From Dyella_A sp049445995 (lineage in GTDB: Bacteria; Pseudomonadota; Gammaproteobacteria; Xanthomonadales; Rhodanobacteraceae), in NCBI RefSeq assembly GCF_049445995.1, contig NZ_JBMSDZ010000009.1, positions 1-64,000 of the forward strand: DNA of 64,000 nucleotides. The letters are read 5' to 3'. The notes under the pieces are model-generated. The model made no database searches. It was not told where the DNA came from and saw only the letters and a program-made list of their open reading frames with translations. Within the stretch, counting starts at the first letter, position 1. Every line of letters begins with the position of its first letter. The position numbers were made by a program, and so were the translations under genes. Positions 1 to 12,454 of the stretch are shown piece after piece.

Positions 1-314
1 CGCGGGTCAGGCGTGATCTCGGCGGCGAGGGGTGAATTGGTGGTCATCGGTGTACTCCAGCAGCGGAGCCCATTTGTTATAGATAAAAACCGAGGGTAGC
101 TGTTGGGTCATACGTTGACACGTAGGGGCTACCGCAGGGGCTGAGAGTGCTGAGAAAAAATCACCCGCCTGCTGCGACCACCGCCAAACGCCCGTGCCGG
201 CGGCGCCCAATGCACCTTGTCACGAACGCCTGGCGGCGCTCTCGCTACGGCGTCGAATTTTTATCAGCCTCTGAAACCAGCTTAAGCGGCGTATTGCCGG
301 GGCATTGATGACGG
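1..314. other. Left edge, no supported gene
   Basis: No recognisable gene. The first 210 bases have more A/T-rich stretches than the flanking DNA. A 67-codon open frame on the minus strand (7-210) has no recognisable family and no clear ribosome-binding site, so it is not called. The stretch may be the remnant of a gene or mobile element that continues outside the window. Confidence 0.4.
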
Positions 315-959
315 TCAACCCGCGTGCGTCTGTCTCCCGCGCCACGCCAGCAGGCCCATGGAAAGAACGCTGCCCAGCGCGGCCAGCGCCATGTCCTGTT
401 GGGCGTCCCAGGGGTCGCCCTGGGTGCCAAGGTAGGCGGCGCCCAGCTCGCCGCCGAAGCGCAACGCGGCGAGCCACTCCACCAGCTCGTAGATCACCGA
501 GTGGGACATCACGAAGCATACCGGCAGGATCCAGCGCCACACGCCGCTGGGCGGTGCGCGTTGGGCGAACAGCTCCACCGCCATCGGTGTCACCAGCGCG
601 CCGTAGAGAAAGTGCACTGCGCGATCGAAATGGTTGCGGTGCAGCCCCAGCAAGGCGTTGAGCGAATGGCCGGTGAGGCGTGCGAACGCCTCGTCGTAGG
701 GCACCTCGGAGTAGGTGTAATGCGCGCCGATCTCGTGCAGCAGCAGGAACGCGAACAGCGCCAGGTAGGCGCCCCGCGAGAAGCGCAGGCGCCGCCAACC
801 GAACACCAGCAGCGGTACCGCCACCAGCACGATCGCGTTCTCCAGCGCCCAGTCCTGGCGATAGCGCGGTGCGATGCCGAGCGCCACCGCGGCGAGCGCG
901 AACAGCGCCAGCAGGGTCAGCCCGAAGCGTGCCGATGCGCCCTCGTACTCTCGATCCAT
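315..959 (-). CDS. DUF2238 (YjdF-type) inner-membrane protein
   Basis: Predicted 214-residue polytopic membrane protein of the DUF2238 family; its function is not established. About six hydrophobic segments are visible, beginning around residues 12-30 and 40-55, and the family-typical conserved stretch with HEIGAHYTYSEVP and NHFDRAVHF lies in the middle third. The start at 959 was chosen because the family N-terminus begins there (MDREYEG); a longer in-frame extension upstream runs antisense through the EAL gene and is not plausible. It is transcribed away from the divergently oriented EAL-like gene. Confidence in the family is good; no role is assigned. Confidence 0.8.
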   Translation of the reverse strand: MDREYEGASARFGLTLLALFALAAVALGIAPRYRQDWALENAIVLVAVPLLVFGWRRLRFSRGAYLALFAFLLLHEIGAHYTYSEVPYDEAFARLTGHSLNALLGLHRNHFDRAVHFLYGALVTPMAVELFAQRAPPSGVWRWILPVCFVMSHSVIYELVEWLAALRFGGELGAAYLGTQGDPWDAQQDMALAALGSVLSMGLLAWRGRQTHAG

Positions 960-1089
960 GCGTCCTCCGATGCCCGGCGGCCGCCCGCCGGATCTGGTGG
1001 CAGTCTGGCACGCTGAACAGGCACCCGGCGTATGATGCCGGGCCAAGCGAGGGCCGGATGCCGGACGCTCGTTCAAGTGCCACCAGGGG

Positions 1090-1845
1090 ATGTCGATAAG
1101 TCCGGAAGCCGAGTCGCTGCTGTTCGAGATCCTCGAATCGCCGCTCGGCATGGAGCACGACGCCCCCGACGCGATGGCCGGGATGCGTGCGCCCAAGGCG
1201 CTCGGCGTGCGGCTGGTGGAGGACGATCTCGGTGCGGGCTGCAGCTCGCTGATCCGCCTGCGCCAGTGGCCGTTCGATCGCATCAAGATCGACATCAAGA
1301 TCGACCAGGCCATCGTGATGCAGGCAGTGGACGACCCGCTGCGCACGCTGCGCTTCATCCGCCAGCTGATCCGGCTGGGCCACGACCTCGATCTGGAGGT
1401 GGTGGTGGAAGACCTGGAAACCCGCGGCCTGATCGAGGCCGCGCTGCTGCTCGGCGCGGACATGGGGTGGGGCTATGCGCTGGCCCGACCGATGTCGGCC
1501 GAGGCGCTGGCCGGCTGGCTGGGCGAGTTCCACAGCGACTGGCCCGACGCGCTTCCCGCGACGGCGCTGGGAGCGCTGGCCGGCGCTCTGGTGTGGGAGG
1601 AACACCTGCACGCGCTGCCGCACGACGACGGCTACTGGCGACAGCATGCCGAAGTGGCCTGCGCTGCCGGCCGTTATGTGGACAACCGCCGCCTGCCGCC
1701 GTTGCACGATGCGCACCAGGCGATGCATGCCGCCGCCATGGCCGGGCCGCACGATCCCGGTTACCGCGCCGCGCGCGAGCGGTTCCAGGCCTTGCTGATC
1801 GAGCAGGTCGCCCTGGAGGAGCGTCGGCGCGCCGTGGCCGCGTGA
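1090..1845 (+). CDS. Degenerate EAL-domain protein with CZB-like tail
   Basis: 251 residues. The first about 140 match the C-terminal two thirds of an EAL (cyclic-di-GMP phosphodiesterase) domain: DDLGAGCSSL, FDRIKID, VVVEDLE and GYALARPM occupy the usual DDFGTGYSSL, KID, AEGVE and GYxxARP positions. The N-terminal part with the EAL signature and its metal-binding glutamate is absent, and AEGVE has become VEDLE, so catalysis is unlikely. The tail (about 165-240) has an H..LH, C..G, H...H pattern reminiscent of the zinc-binding CZB domain; this is weak. No upstream EAL start is visible in the other frames, so the gene is N-terminally truncated or a c-di-GMP-binding or non-binding derivative. 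Ribosome-binding site is poor. It may be a pseudogene. Confidence 0.6.
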   Translation: MSISPEAESLLFEILESPLGMEHDAPDAMAGMRAPKALGVRLVEDDLGAGCSSLIRLRQWPFDRIKIDIKIDQAIVMQAVDDPLRTLRFIRQLIRLGHDLDLEVVVEDLETRGLIEAALLLGADMGWGYALARPMSAEALAGWLGEFHSDWPDALPATALGALAGALVWEEHLHALPHDDGYWRQHAEVACAAGRYVDNRRLPPLHDAHQAMHAAAMAGPHDPGYRAARERFQALLIEQVALEERRRAVAA

Positions 1846-2010
1846 GCGGCCGGCCGCCCACGCGGTTCAGGACGCCAGGCAGGCTTTCCCTGCGGCCTTG
1901 ACCCGAACATCGCCGCGTCGGCGCGATGCAGCGGCTCCTGCCTGCGCTGCGCCGGCATCTTGCCACGGCAGTCGTGGCGATCGGTCGGACCAGCGCGCCG
2001 GCACCCGAAC

Positions 2011-2043
2011 GACAAGGGGCCCGGCGATGCCGGGCCCCTTGTC
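2011..2043 (-). terminator. Hairpin downstream of tRNA-Val
   Basis: A perfect 15-bp inverted repeat with a 3-base loop (arms 2011-2025 and 2029-2043) lies 11 bases past the 3' end of the minus-strand tRNA-Val. It is placed to end that transcript, although it is not followed by a clear U-tract. Confidence 0.65.
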
Positions 2044-2053
2044 GTCGATTCGG

Positions 2054-2128
2054 TGGTGGGCGGTACAAGGATCGAACTTGTGACACCTGCCGTGTGAAGG
2101 CAGTGCTCTACCGCTGAGCTAACCGCCC
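2054..2128 (-). tRNA. tRNA-Val (anticodon CAC)
   Basis: 75 nucleotides including an encoded CCA. All four stems fold: a 7-bp acceptor GGGCGGT/ACCGCCC, D arm, anticodon stem CTGCC/GGCAG with loop TTCACAC giving anticodon CAC (reads GUG), and a T arm ACAAG-TTCGATC-CTTGT. Discriminator base A. Confidence 0.97.
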
Positions 2129-2269
2129 GCCGGGAGCGCGCAAATATACGGGGTGTCCGTGTGGCGGTCAACCGTGAACCGGCGGCTTTCCGCCGGCTGC
2201 GGGTGGGGTGTCGTGCGGCGGATTGCTAGACTGGCACGCTTTCCACCCCTGCCACCCCGGACCCGCCCG

Positions 2270-2614
2270 ATGGACCTGCTCCAGCATGAACTGCACCACA
2301 TCCTCGCCGCCCTGCAGGGCTTCGAGCTGACTCCGTGGAAGGTGGTCGGCCTGCTCGGCTCGCTGATGTTCACCAGCCGCTGGTTCGTGCAGATGTACTA
2401 CACGCGCAAGCTCAAGCGCGTGGTGATGCCGCTGGCGTTCTGGTGGCTGTCGGTGTGCGGCAGCGCGCTGCTGCTGGCCTACTTCATCGTGGGCAAGAAC
2501 GACTCGGTGGGCATCCTGTCGAACTTCTTCCCGGCGTTCGTCTCGATCTACAACCTGGTGGTGCACATGCGCGACGTGAAGCGCCGCCGGGGGGGCGGCG
2601 GGAGCGAGGTGTGA
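2270..2614 (+). CDS. Lipid-A-disaccharide synthase N-terminal domain (LAB_N) protein
   Basis: 114-residue membrane protein made only of a LAB_N domain. Three hydrophobic stretches are visible (about 20-40, 53-75 and 80-100), with the family features SRWFVQMYY and KNDSVGILSNFFPAFVSIYNL. In other bacteria this domain is fused to or encoded near lipid A or polyprenyl glycosyltransferase genes, so a role in envelope glycolipid synthesis is likely but not shown. The start at 2270 follows from the family length. The C-terminal tail is Arg/Gly-rich. It ends 10 bases before the convergent stop of metH. Confidence 0.82.
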   Translation: MDLLQHELHHILAALQGFELTPWKVVGLLGSLMFTSRWFVQMYYTRKLKRVVMPLAFWWLSVCGSALLLAYFIVGKNDSVGILSNFFPAFVSIYNLVVHMRDVKRRRGGGGSEV

Positions 2615-2624
2615 CCCCGCCCGG

Positions 2625-5378
<2,754 letters not shown>

Positions 5379-5402
5379 CGAATAAGAAGGCCGACAGTAG
5401 AT

Positions 5403-5541
5403 GCTCCCTCTCCCCTGGCGTAGCCGGGGGAGAGGGCTGGGGTGAGGGGGCGCCCTGATGCCTGGGTGGAGGGGAAAGCCAAAAGCTTCCCCCTCACCCA
5501 ACCCTCTCCCCCGAGCGGAGCTCGGAGGAGAGGGCTAAAGC
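5403..5541. repeat. Pair of CCCTCTCCC-type palindromes between metH genes
   Basis: Two hairpins, about 5406-5436 and 5502-5534, each with CCCTCTCCCC pairing with GGGGAGAGGG-like arms, separated by related direct-repeat sequence. They fill the 235-bp gap between the two metH genes. They could act as a transcript-stabilising or attenuating structure, but the same family occurs inside metH, so they are best read as a dispersed repeat. Confidence 0.75.
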
Positions 5542-5613
5542 GCGCGTTGTCTCGGTGCATTGCTCCCGCAGCCCCACGCGAGGCAAGGCTCAAGCGTCGG
5601 CGCGACTGGCCAC

Positions 5614-6693
5614 TCACGCCGCAGCCTCGTCCAGCGACGGCAGCGCCCGCGGCGCGCAGTCCTTCACCGCCTCGGCAATCGCGTGGATGTGCGCCGGGGT
5701 GGTGCCGCAGCAGCCGCCAACCAGGTTGAGCAGGCCGTCCCTGGCGAAGCCGCGGATCACGCTGGCCATCTGCTCGGGCGATTCGTCGTATTCGCCGAAC
5801 GCATTGGGCAGGCCGGCGTTGGGGTGGGTGCTGACGTAGCCGTCGGCGACGCGCGCCAGGGTCTGGATGTGCGGGCGCAGATCGGCCGCCCCGAGCGCGC
5901 AGTTCAGCCCCACCGACAGCGGTCGCGCGTGCTGCACGGAGTAGTAGAACGCCTCGGCGGTCTGTCCCGAGAGCGTGCGGCCGGAGCGGTCGGTGATGGT
6001 GCCGGAGATCATCACCGGCAGCCGTCCGCCGCGCTCGCGGAACAACTCGGCCAGCGCGAACAGCGCGGCCTTGGCGTTGAGCGTGTCGAAGATGGTCTCG
6101 ACCATGATCAGGTCGGCGCCGCCGTCGATCAGGCCCCCGGCCGACTCGGTGTAGTTGGCCGCCAGTTCCTCGAAGCTCACGTTGCGGAAGCCCGGGTCGT
6201 TGACGTCCGGCGACAGCGAGGCGGTGCGGCTGGTGGGGCCGAGCACGCCGATCACGAAGCGTGGCCGGTCCGGCGTCTGCGCCTCCATTGCATCGCAGGC
6301 GGCGCGCGCCAGTGCGGCGCCGGCGCGGTTCAGCTCGCAGGCGAGGTGTTCGAGGCGGTAGTCGGCCTGGCTGATGCGGGTGGAGTTGAAGGTATTGGTT
6401 TCCACCAGATCCGCGCCGGCCTGCAGATAGGCCGTGTGCACGCCGCGGATGATCTCCGGCTGGGTCAGCGTGAGCAGGTCGTTGTTGCCCTTCAGATCGC
6501 AGGCGCCGGGGTGACTGTGCGCGTGGGCGCTGTCGTGACCGCCGGAGAAGCGCTCGCCGCGGAACGCATCTTCATCGAGCTGGTGACCTTGCAGCATGGT
6601 GCCCATGCCGCCGTCGAGGATCAGGATGCGCTCGCGCAGCGCGGCCTGCAGTTTGGCGACGCGCCCGGGATGGAGCCAGGGCAGGGTGGTCAT
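5614..6693 (-). CDS. metH: Methionine synthase, homocysteine S-methyltransferase part
   Basis: 359-residue stand-alone homocysteine-binding barrel of MetH. Motifs: ILDGGMGTMLQ near the N-terminus, GVLGPTSRTASLSPDVNDPG, and the zinc ligands GLNCALGA (near 263) and GGCCGTTPAHI (near 325-330). It works with the product of the next gene downstream (2625-5378); the split of MetH into two proteins is common in Xanthomonadales. Its start codon overlaps the stop of the upstream regulator gene by the ATGA arrangement (6690-6693), so the three genes are probably co-transcribed. The short His-rich insert HDSAHAHSHPG near 50 may be lineage-specific. Confidence 0.95.
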   Translation of the reverse strand: MTTLPWLHPGRVAKLQAALRERILILDGGMGTMLQGHQLDEDAFRGERFSGGHDSAHAHSHPGACDLKGNNDLLTLTQPEIIRGVHTAYLQAGADLVETNTFNSTRISQADYRLEHLACELNRAGAALARAACDAMEAQTPDRPRFVIGVLGPTSRTASLSPDVNDPGFRNVSFEELAANYTESAGGLIDGGADLIMVETIFDTLNAKAALFALAELFRERGGRLPVMISGTITDRSGRTLSGQTAEAFYYSVQHARPLSVGLNCALGAADLRPHIQTLARVADGYVSTHPNAGLPNAFGEYDESPEQMASVIRGFARDGLLNLVGGCCGTTPAHIHAIAEAVKDCAPRALPSLDEAAA

Positions 6694-7640
6694 GGGGCTT
6701 GCTCCGGAATGGCCTGCGGCTTGCGCGCCAGCAGGCTGATGACTTCGAAATGCGGCGCCTTGCGCTCGCGGCTGAGGCGGTTGGCGCTGACCACGTCCAG
6801 CCCCGCGGCGACGGCAAAGCCGCCGAGCTGCCTGAGCGAAAAGCCGAGGTTGATGTGGTCGAACGGTTCCACTGCGGCGCGGTGGTCGTGCTCGCCCAGC
6901 GTGACCGCCAGCAGGCGTCCACCGGGACGCAGCACGCGGGCGGCTTCGGCCACGGCCACGGCCGGTTCGGCGGCGTAGGTCAGCGCGTGCAGCATCAGCA
7001 CCAGGTCGAAGCGGCGTTCGCCCAGATCCAGTGCCTGCATGTCGCCCTGGCGCACCTCGACGTTGCCGAACGCCTGCAGGCGCCGCGCCGCGGCCTCGAC
7101 CACGCGTTCGCTGGAATCGACGCAGACGATCGAGCGCGCGTGGGGCGCCAGCAGCTCGGCGGTGATGCCGTCGCCGGAGGCGATGTCCAGCACGTCGCCG
7201 GTTTCCAGCAGCTGCAGCAGCGAGCGGGCCAGCGTTTCCCAGGTGCGGCCCGGCGAGTAGTGCCGCTCCATGTCGCCAGCCACGGTGTCGGCCCAGCCCG
7301 CCTCGCGGGCGCGCTGCGCCAGCACGCCGGGGATGCGTGCGGCGTCCTCGCGCAGGAGGGCGTCGTCGATGCTCTCGCGCAGTGACTTCAGCAGCAGATG
7401 CTGGTGCTCGTCGCCCTCGGTGTTGGCGCGGTAGTAGGCCGAGACGCCGGCGCGGCGGTCGCGCACGAGGTTGGCCTCCTTCAGCTTGGCCAGGTGCGTG
7501 GATACCCGCGGCTGGGCCAGGTGCAGCACGGAGGCGAGCTCGGCCACGGTCAGTTCCTCGCCCTCCAGCACGGCCAGCAGGCGCACGCGGGTGGGGTCGG
7601 CAAGCAGCCGGAGCACGCTGGAGGCGGTTGCCAGATCCAT
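6690..7640 (-). CDS. sahR: ArsR-family regulator with methyltransferase domain (SahR-type)
   Basis: 316 residues: an ArsR-type winged helix (about 1-95; LADPTRVRLLAVL, then the recognition helix LAQPRVSTHLAKLK) followed by a class I SAM-binding methyltransferase fold (about 125-310; motif I VLDIASGDG near 150-158). This two-domain layout is that of SahR, the S-adenosylhomocysteine-responsive regulator of SAM-cycle genes in Proteobacteria. Position directly ahead of, and overlapping, metH supports control of methionine synthesis. The lack of ArsR metal-binding cysteines argues against a metal sensor. A palindrome just upstream (7653-7662) is a candidate autoregulatory operator. The name is by architecture and context; binding is not demonstrated. 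Confidence 0.82.
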   Translation of the reverse strand: MDLATASSVLRLLADPTRVRLLAVLEGEELTVAELASVLHLAQPRVSTHLAKLKEANLVRDRRAGVSAYYRANTEGDEHQHLLLKSLRESIDDALLREDAARIPGVLAQRAREAGWADTVAGDMERHYSPGRTWETLARSLLQLLETGDVLDIASGDGITAELLAPHARSIVCVDSSERVVEAAARRLQAFGNVEVRQGDMQALDLGERRFDLVLMLHALTYAAEPAVAVAEAARVLRPGGRLLAVTLGEHDHRAAVEPFDHINLGFSLRQLGGFAVAAGLDVVSANRLSRERKAPHFEVISLLARKPQAIPEQAP

Positions 7641-7652
7641 GCGTCATCCTTT

Positions 7653-7662
7653 TATCGCGATA
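7653..7662. promoter_or_regulatory. Candidate SahR operator palindrome
   Basis: The perfect 10-bp palindrome TATCGCGATA, inside a more A/T-rich stretch, sits 13 bases upstream of the regulator start codon. Position and symmetry fit an ArsR-family dimer site controlling sahR-metH. No second copy was found in the window. Confidence 0.5.
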
Positions 7663-7702
7663 TAAAGATAAGCAAGGCTAGGCCTGCATCGCGGGGCCGT
7701 CA

Positions 7703-7728
7703 AGGGTTGACATGCAGGGTTGACATGC
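7703..7728. repeat. Tandem 13-bp duplication
   Basis: The unit AGGGTTGACATGC occurs twice head to tail (7703-7715 and 7716-7728) between the divergent sahR and acyl-CoA dehydrogenase genes. Each copy contains TTGACA, a perfect -35 hexamer on the plus strand, but no convincing -10 lies at the right distance from either. Confidence 0.6.
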
Positions 7729-7881
7729 GAGGGCGTCGGGGTGCGTTGTCGCAGGGTGGCGTCGCGGGCTCGTGCGCCGCCGTATCCGCAGGTTGTCTGA
7801 AGCTGCGCTGCTGCAGTCGCACAAGGCATCGCGGGCCGCCACGTTAAAATGGCGGGCTAGGCCATCGCACCGGAGTAGTTC

Positions 7882-9042
<1,161 letters not shown>

Positions 9043-9058
9043 TATTCGGGCTATCCCG

Positions 9059-9142
9059 GTAGGAGCGCACCCTGTGCGCGAATGCTTTTGCTCCTGATCG
9101 GCATCAAAGCCAAAGGCATTCGCGCACAGGGTGCGCTCCTAC
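9059..9142. repeat. REP palindrome, GTAGGAGCGCACCCTG family
   Basis: Perfect 27-bp inverted repeat (9059-9085 with 9116-9142) separated by 30 bases. Related copies are at 50879-50953 and 50995-51070, and a half copy at 19248-19274. Arms begin GTAGGAGCGCACCCTG. The paired arrangement is that of a REP doublet. Confidence 0.85.
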
Positions 9143-9143
9143 A

Positions 9144-9175
9144 AAAAAAGCCCCGGCGCGAGCCGGGGCTTTTTT
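9144..9175. terminator. Bidirectional intrinsic terminator
   Basis: Hairpin with GCCCCGGC and GCCGGGGC arms around a GCGA loop, flanked by A6 and T6. It serves both the acyl-CoA dehydrogenase (plus) and the convergent RND pump operon (minus). Confidence 0.9.
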
Positions 9176-9178
9176 ATT

Positions 9179-12100
9179 TCACGCTCCTCGCCGCGGATCG
9201 GAGTCGAACGGTTGCATGCCGCCATGACCTTGCGCCGGCTTGCCGTCGTCCGGCCCGTCGAGCTTGTCGCCGAGCAGGCGGCGCACCACCACGTAGAACA
9301 CCGGAATCAGCAGCAGACCGAGGAAAGTGGCGAACAGCATGCCGCCGATCACGCCGGTGCCGATGGCGTGGCGCGAGTTGGCGCCGGCGCCGGTGGAGAT
9401 GGCCAGCGGCAGCACGCCCAGGATGAACGCCAGCGAGGTCATCAGGATGGGACGCAGTCGCAGGCGCGCGGCCTCCACCACGCCTTCGCGCAGCGAGCGG
9501 CCGGCGGCCTGCTGCTCGACGGCGAACTCCACGATCAGGATGGCGTTCTTGGCCGCCAGGCCGATCACCGTGATCAGGCCGATCTTGAAGAAGATGTCGT
9601 TGGGCAATCCACGCAGCAGGGAGAACACCACCGCACCGAGCATGCCCAGCGGCACCACCAGCAACACCGACACCGGGATCGACCAGCTCTCGTACAGGGC
9701 GGCCAGGCACAGGAACACGACGACGACAGACAGCACCATCAGCAGCGTGGCCGCGTTGCCCGACAGGATTTCCTGATAGGACATGCCGCTCCAGTCGAAG
9801 CCGAAGCCCTTGGGCAGATCGTTGTTGACGATGCCTTCCATCTCCTGCATGGCCTGGCCGGAGGCCAGGCCTGGCGCCGGCGAGCCGACGATCTCCACCG
9901 CCGCGTAGCCGTTGTAGCGGTTCAGCGAGGGCGAGGCGACCTGCCACTTCGAATGCACCACCGTGGTCAGCGGGATCATCTGCGGCGTGCCGTCCGCGTT
10001 GGTCTGCGTGCTGGGCGTATAGAACTGGCCCAGCGATTCCGGGCCGGTGCGGAACGGCGCGTCGGCCTGCATCGTCACGCGCTTGACGCGGCCGCCATAG
10101 AAGAAGTCGTTCACGTAGACCGGCGCCAGCATCAGGCTGACCGCATTGTAGATGTCGCTGACCGACAGGCCCATCGACTCGGCCTGGGTACGGTCGACCG
10201 AGAGTTGCAATTGCGGCGCCTCCTCCAGCGTGTTCGGGCGCACCGCCATCAGCTTGGGGTCCTGACTGGCCTTGGCGAGCAGGATGTTGCGTGCCTGGGT
10301 GAGCGCGTCACGACCAGCGCCGGCACGGTCCTGCAGGAACATGTCGAAGCCGCCGAACTGGCCCAGGCCCTGCACGGTAGGCAGGTTCACCACGAAAATT
10401 TGCGCATCGTGGATGGCGGCCATGGCCTTGTTGGCGCGCAGGATGAATTTTTCGGCGGTCACGCCCGGATCGACCTTTTCCGCCTGGCCCGCCTGCACCC
10501 GCTTCTCGTAGGCGGCCTTCTGCGCCTGCTGATCGTCGCGCCAGCCGCGCTCGCCCCAGGGCTTGAGCCGGATGAAGTTCATGCCGACGTTCTCGCCCAG
10601 GCCCAGGAAGCTGAAGCCGGTGATCTGGAATACGCCGTCGACGGCCGGATCGCGGTCGAGCACGTCGCGCATTTCACCCATCACGGCCTTGGTGCGCTGC
10701 AGCGTCGCGCCGGGCGGCAGCTGCACGATGCCCAGCGCATAGCCCTGGTCCTCCTCGGGCAGGAAGCTGGTCGGCAGGCGGGTGAACAGAAAGCCGGCCA
10801 ATACCGTCAGCGCGACGAACACGATCATCCAGCGCGGCGCATGTCTCACCGCGCCGCCGATGTGGCCGGTATAGGTGTGCGTGACCCGCTCGAACAACCG
10901 GTTGAACCAGCGGAACACGAAGAAATCGCGGTGTCCCTCGTGCGTGGGCTTGAGGATGGTGGCGCACAGCGCCGGCGTGAACGACAGCGCCAGGAACGCC
11001 GAGAAGCCCATCGACAGCGCGATGGTCAGCGCGAACTGCTTGTAGATCATGCCGGAGGCGCCCGGCTGAAGCGCCGATGGCACGAACACCGCCGCCAGCA
11101 CCACGGTGATGGCGACCACCGCGCCGGTGATCTGGCCCATTGCCTTGCGCGTGGCTTCCTTCGGCGGCAGGTTTTCCTCGGTCATGATGCGTTCGACGTT
11201 CTCGATCACCACGATCGCGTCGTCCACCACGATGCCGATCGCCAGCACCATGCCGAACAGGGTCAGCTGGTTGATGGTGAAGCCGAGCGGCAGCATGCCC
11301 AGGAAGGTGCCCAGCAGGGCCACCGGAATCACCAGGGTGGGGATGATGGTGGCGCGGATGTTCTGCAGGAACAGCAGCATCACCAGGAACACCAGGATGA
11401 TTGCCTCGACCAGGGTGTGGACCACCTCGTTGATCGAGACATTCACGAAGGTGGTGCTGTCGTAGGGTATGAACCAGCTCACGCCCGGCGGGAAGGAGCG
11501 CGCCAGGTCGTCCATCTTGCCGCGCACGGCCTGCATCACGTCTAGCGCATTCGCCCCGGGCAGCAGCTGGATGCCGAAGGCGCCGGTCGGCTTGCCGTTC
11601 CACTCGGTGTCGAAGCCGTAGTTGATCGGGCCGAACGACACACGGCCGATATCCTTCAGCGTGACCGTGGTGCCGTCGCTGTTGGCGCGCAGGATGATGT
11701 TCTCGAACTGGTCCGGCGAGGTGAACCGCCCCTCGGCCGAGACCGTGGCGGTGAAGCTCAGACCGGGGGGGGCCGGGTCGGCACCCACGGAACCGGCCGC
11801 GAACTGGGCGTTCTGCGCCCGGATCGCCGACAGCACCTGCGTGGCGGACAAGCCGTAGCCCTGCATCTTGCGCGGATCGAGCCAGATGCGCATCGAGTAT
11901 TCGGAGCCGAACTGCTGTGTACTGCCGACGCCGGAGATGCGCGAGATCTGGTCCAGCACCTGCGAGGCCACGATGTCGTTCAGCCGGCTGCGGTCGATCG
12001 AGGGGTTGTCCGATTGCAGCGCGATCAGACCGAGGAAGCCGGCGCTGGCCTTGGCCACCGTCACGCCCTGCTGGGTCACCTCGGTAGGCAGGCGCGGCGT

Positions 12101-12442
12101 GGCCAGCGCGACCTTGTTTTGCACCTGCACCTGGGCAATGTCCGGGTTGGTGCCGGTCTCGAAGGTGAGCGTGATCTGCACGCGGCCGTTGGAGCTGGAC
12201 TGCGAGCTGAAGTACAGCAGATGGTCGATGCCGGTCAACTGCTGCTCGATCACCTGCGTCACCCCCTGCTCGGCGGTGGTGGCGTTGGCGCCGGGATAGC
12301 TGGCCGTCACCGTCACCTGCGGCGGCGCCACGTTCGGGTAGGACTCCACCCCGAGGTTGAGCAGCGCGAGCACGCCGCCCAGCGTGATCAGGATGGCGAC
12401 CACCCAGGCGAAGACCGGACGGTCGATGAAGAAACTAGGCAT
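9179..12442 (-). CDS. RND multidrug efflux permease (HAE1 family)
   Basis: 1087-residue inner-membrane proton antiporter of the AcrB/MexB type. N-terminus FFIDRPVFAWVVAI, twelve expected transmembrane segments in two halves, large periplasmic loops (about 30-335 and 560-870), and the proton-relay aspartate pair in VVDDAIVVIENV near 406-407. Slightly longer than AcrB (1049) with an extra charged stretch near 640-680. Together with the membrane-fusion protein encoded just upstream (13 bases between genes) it forms an export complex; no outer-membrane channel gene follows, so a TolC/OprM-like partner must be elsewhere. Substrates cannot be told from sequence. Confidence 0.95.
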   Translation of the reverse strand: MPSFFIDRPVFAWVVAILITLGGVLALLNLGVESYPNVAPPQVTVTASYPGANATTAEQGVTQVIEQQLTGIDHLLYFSSQSSSNGRVQITLTFETGTNPDIAQVQVQNKVALATPRLPTEVTQQGVTVAKASAGFLGLIALQSDNPSIDRSRLNDIVASQVLDQISRISGVGSTQQFGSEYSMRIWLDPRKMQGYGLSATQVLSAIRAQNAQFAAGSVGADPAPPGLSFTATVSAEGRFTSPDQFENIILRANSDGTTVTLKDIGRVSFGPINYGFDTEWNGKPTGAFGIQLLPGANALDVMQAVRGKMDDLARSFPPGVSWFIPYDSTTFVNVSINEVVHTLVEAIILVFLVMLLFLQNIRATIIPTLVIPVALLGTFLGMLPLGFTINQLTLFGMVLAIGIVVDDAIVVIENVERIMTEENLPPKEATRKAMGQITGAVVAITVVLAAVFVPSALQPGASGMIYKQFALTIALSMGFSAFLALSFTPALCATILKPTHEGHRDFFVFRWFNRLFERVTHTYTGHIGGAVRHAPRWMIVFVALTVLAGFLFTRLPTSFLPEEDQGYALGIVQLPPGATLQRTKAVMGEMRDVLDRDPAVDGVFQITGFSFLGLGENVGMNFIRLKPWGERGWRDDQQAQKAAYEKRVQAGQAEKVDPGVTAEKFILRANKAMAAIHDAQIFVVNLPTVQGLGQFGGFDMFLQDRAGAGRDALTQARNILLAKASQDPKLMAVRPNTLEEAPQLQLSVDRTQAESMGLSVSDIYNAVSLMLAPVYVNDFFYGGRVKRVTMQADAPFRTGPESLGQFYTPSTQTNADGTPQMIPLTTVVHSKWQVASPSLNRYNGYAAVEIVGSPAPGLASGQAMQEMEGIVNNDLPKGFGFDWSGMSYQEILSGNAATLLMVLSVVVVFLCLAALYESWSIPVSVLLVVPLGMLGAVVFSLLRGLPNDIFFKIGLITVIGLAAKNAILIVEFAVEQQAAGRSLREGVVEAARLRLRPILMTSLAFILGVLPLAISTGAGANSRHAIGTGVIGGMLFATFLGLLLIPVFYVVVRRLLGDKLDGPDDGKPAQGHGGMQPFDSDPRRGA

Positions 12443-12454
12443 GTCGTCGCTCCG

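Noticed and set aside
7..210. 67-residue minus-strand open frame at the window edge
   Set aside because: No family, no ribosome-binding site, and composition unlike the surrounding genes; recorded only as an uncertain region.
7641..7881. SAH or SAM riboswitch upstream of the metH operon
   Set aside because: No matching conserved core was seen; the upstream region instead has a DNA palindrome suited to an ArsR-family regulator.
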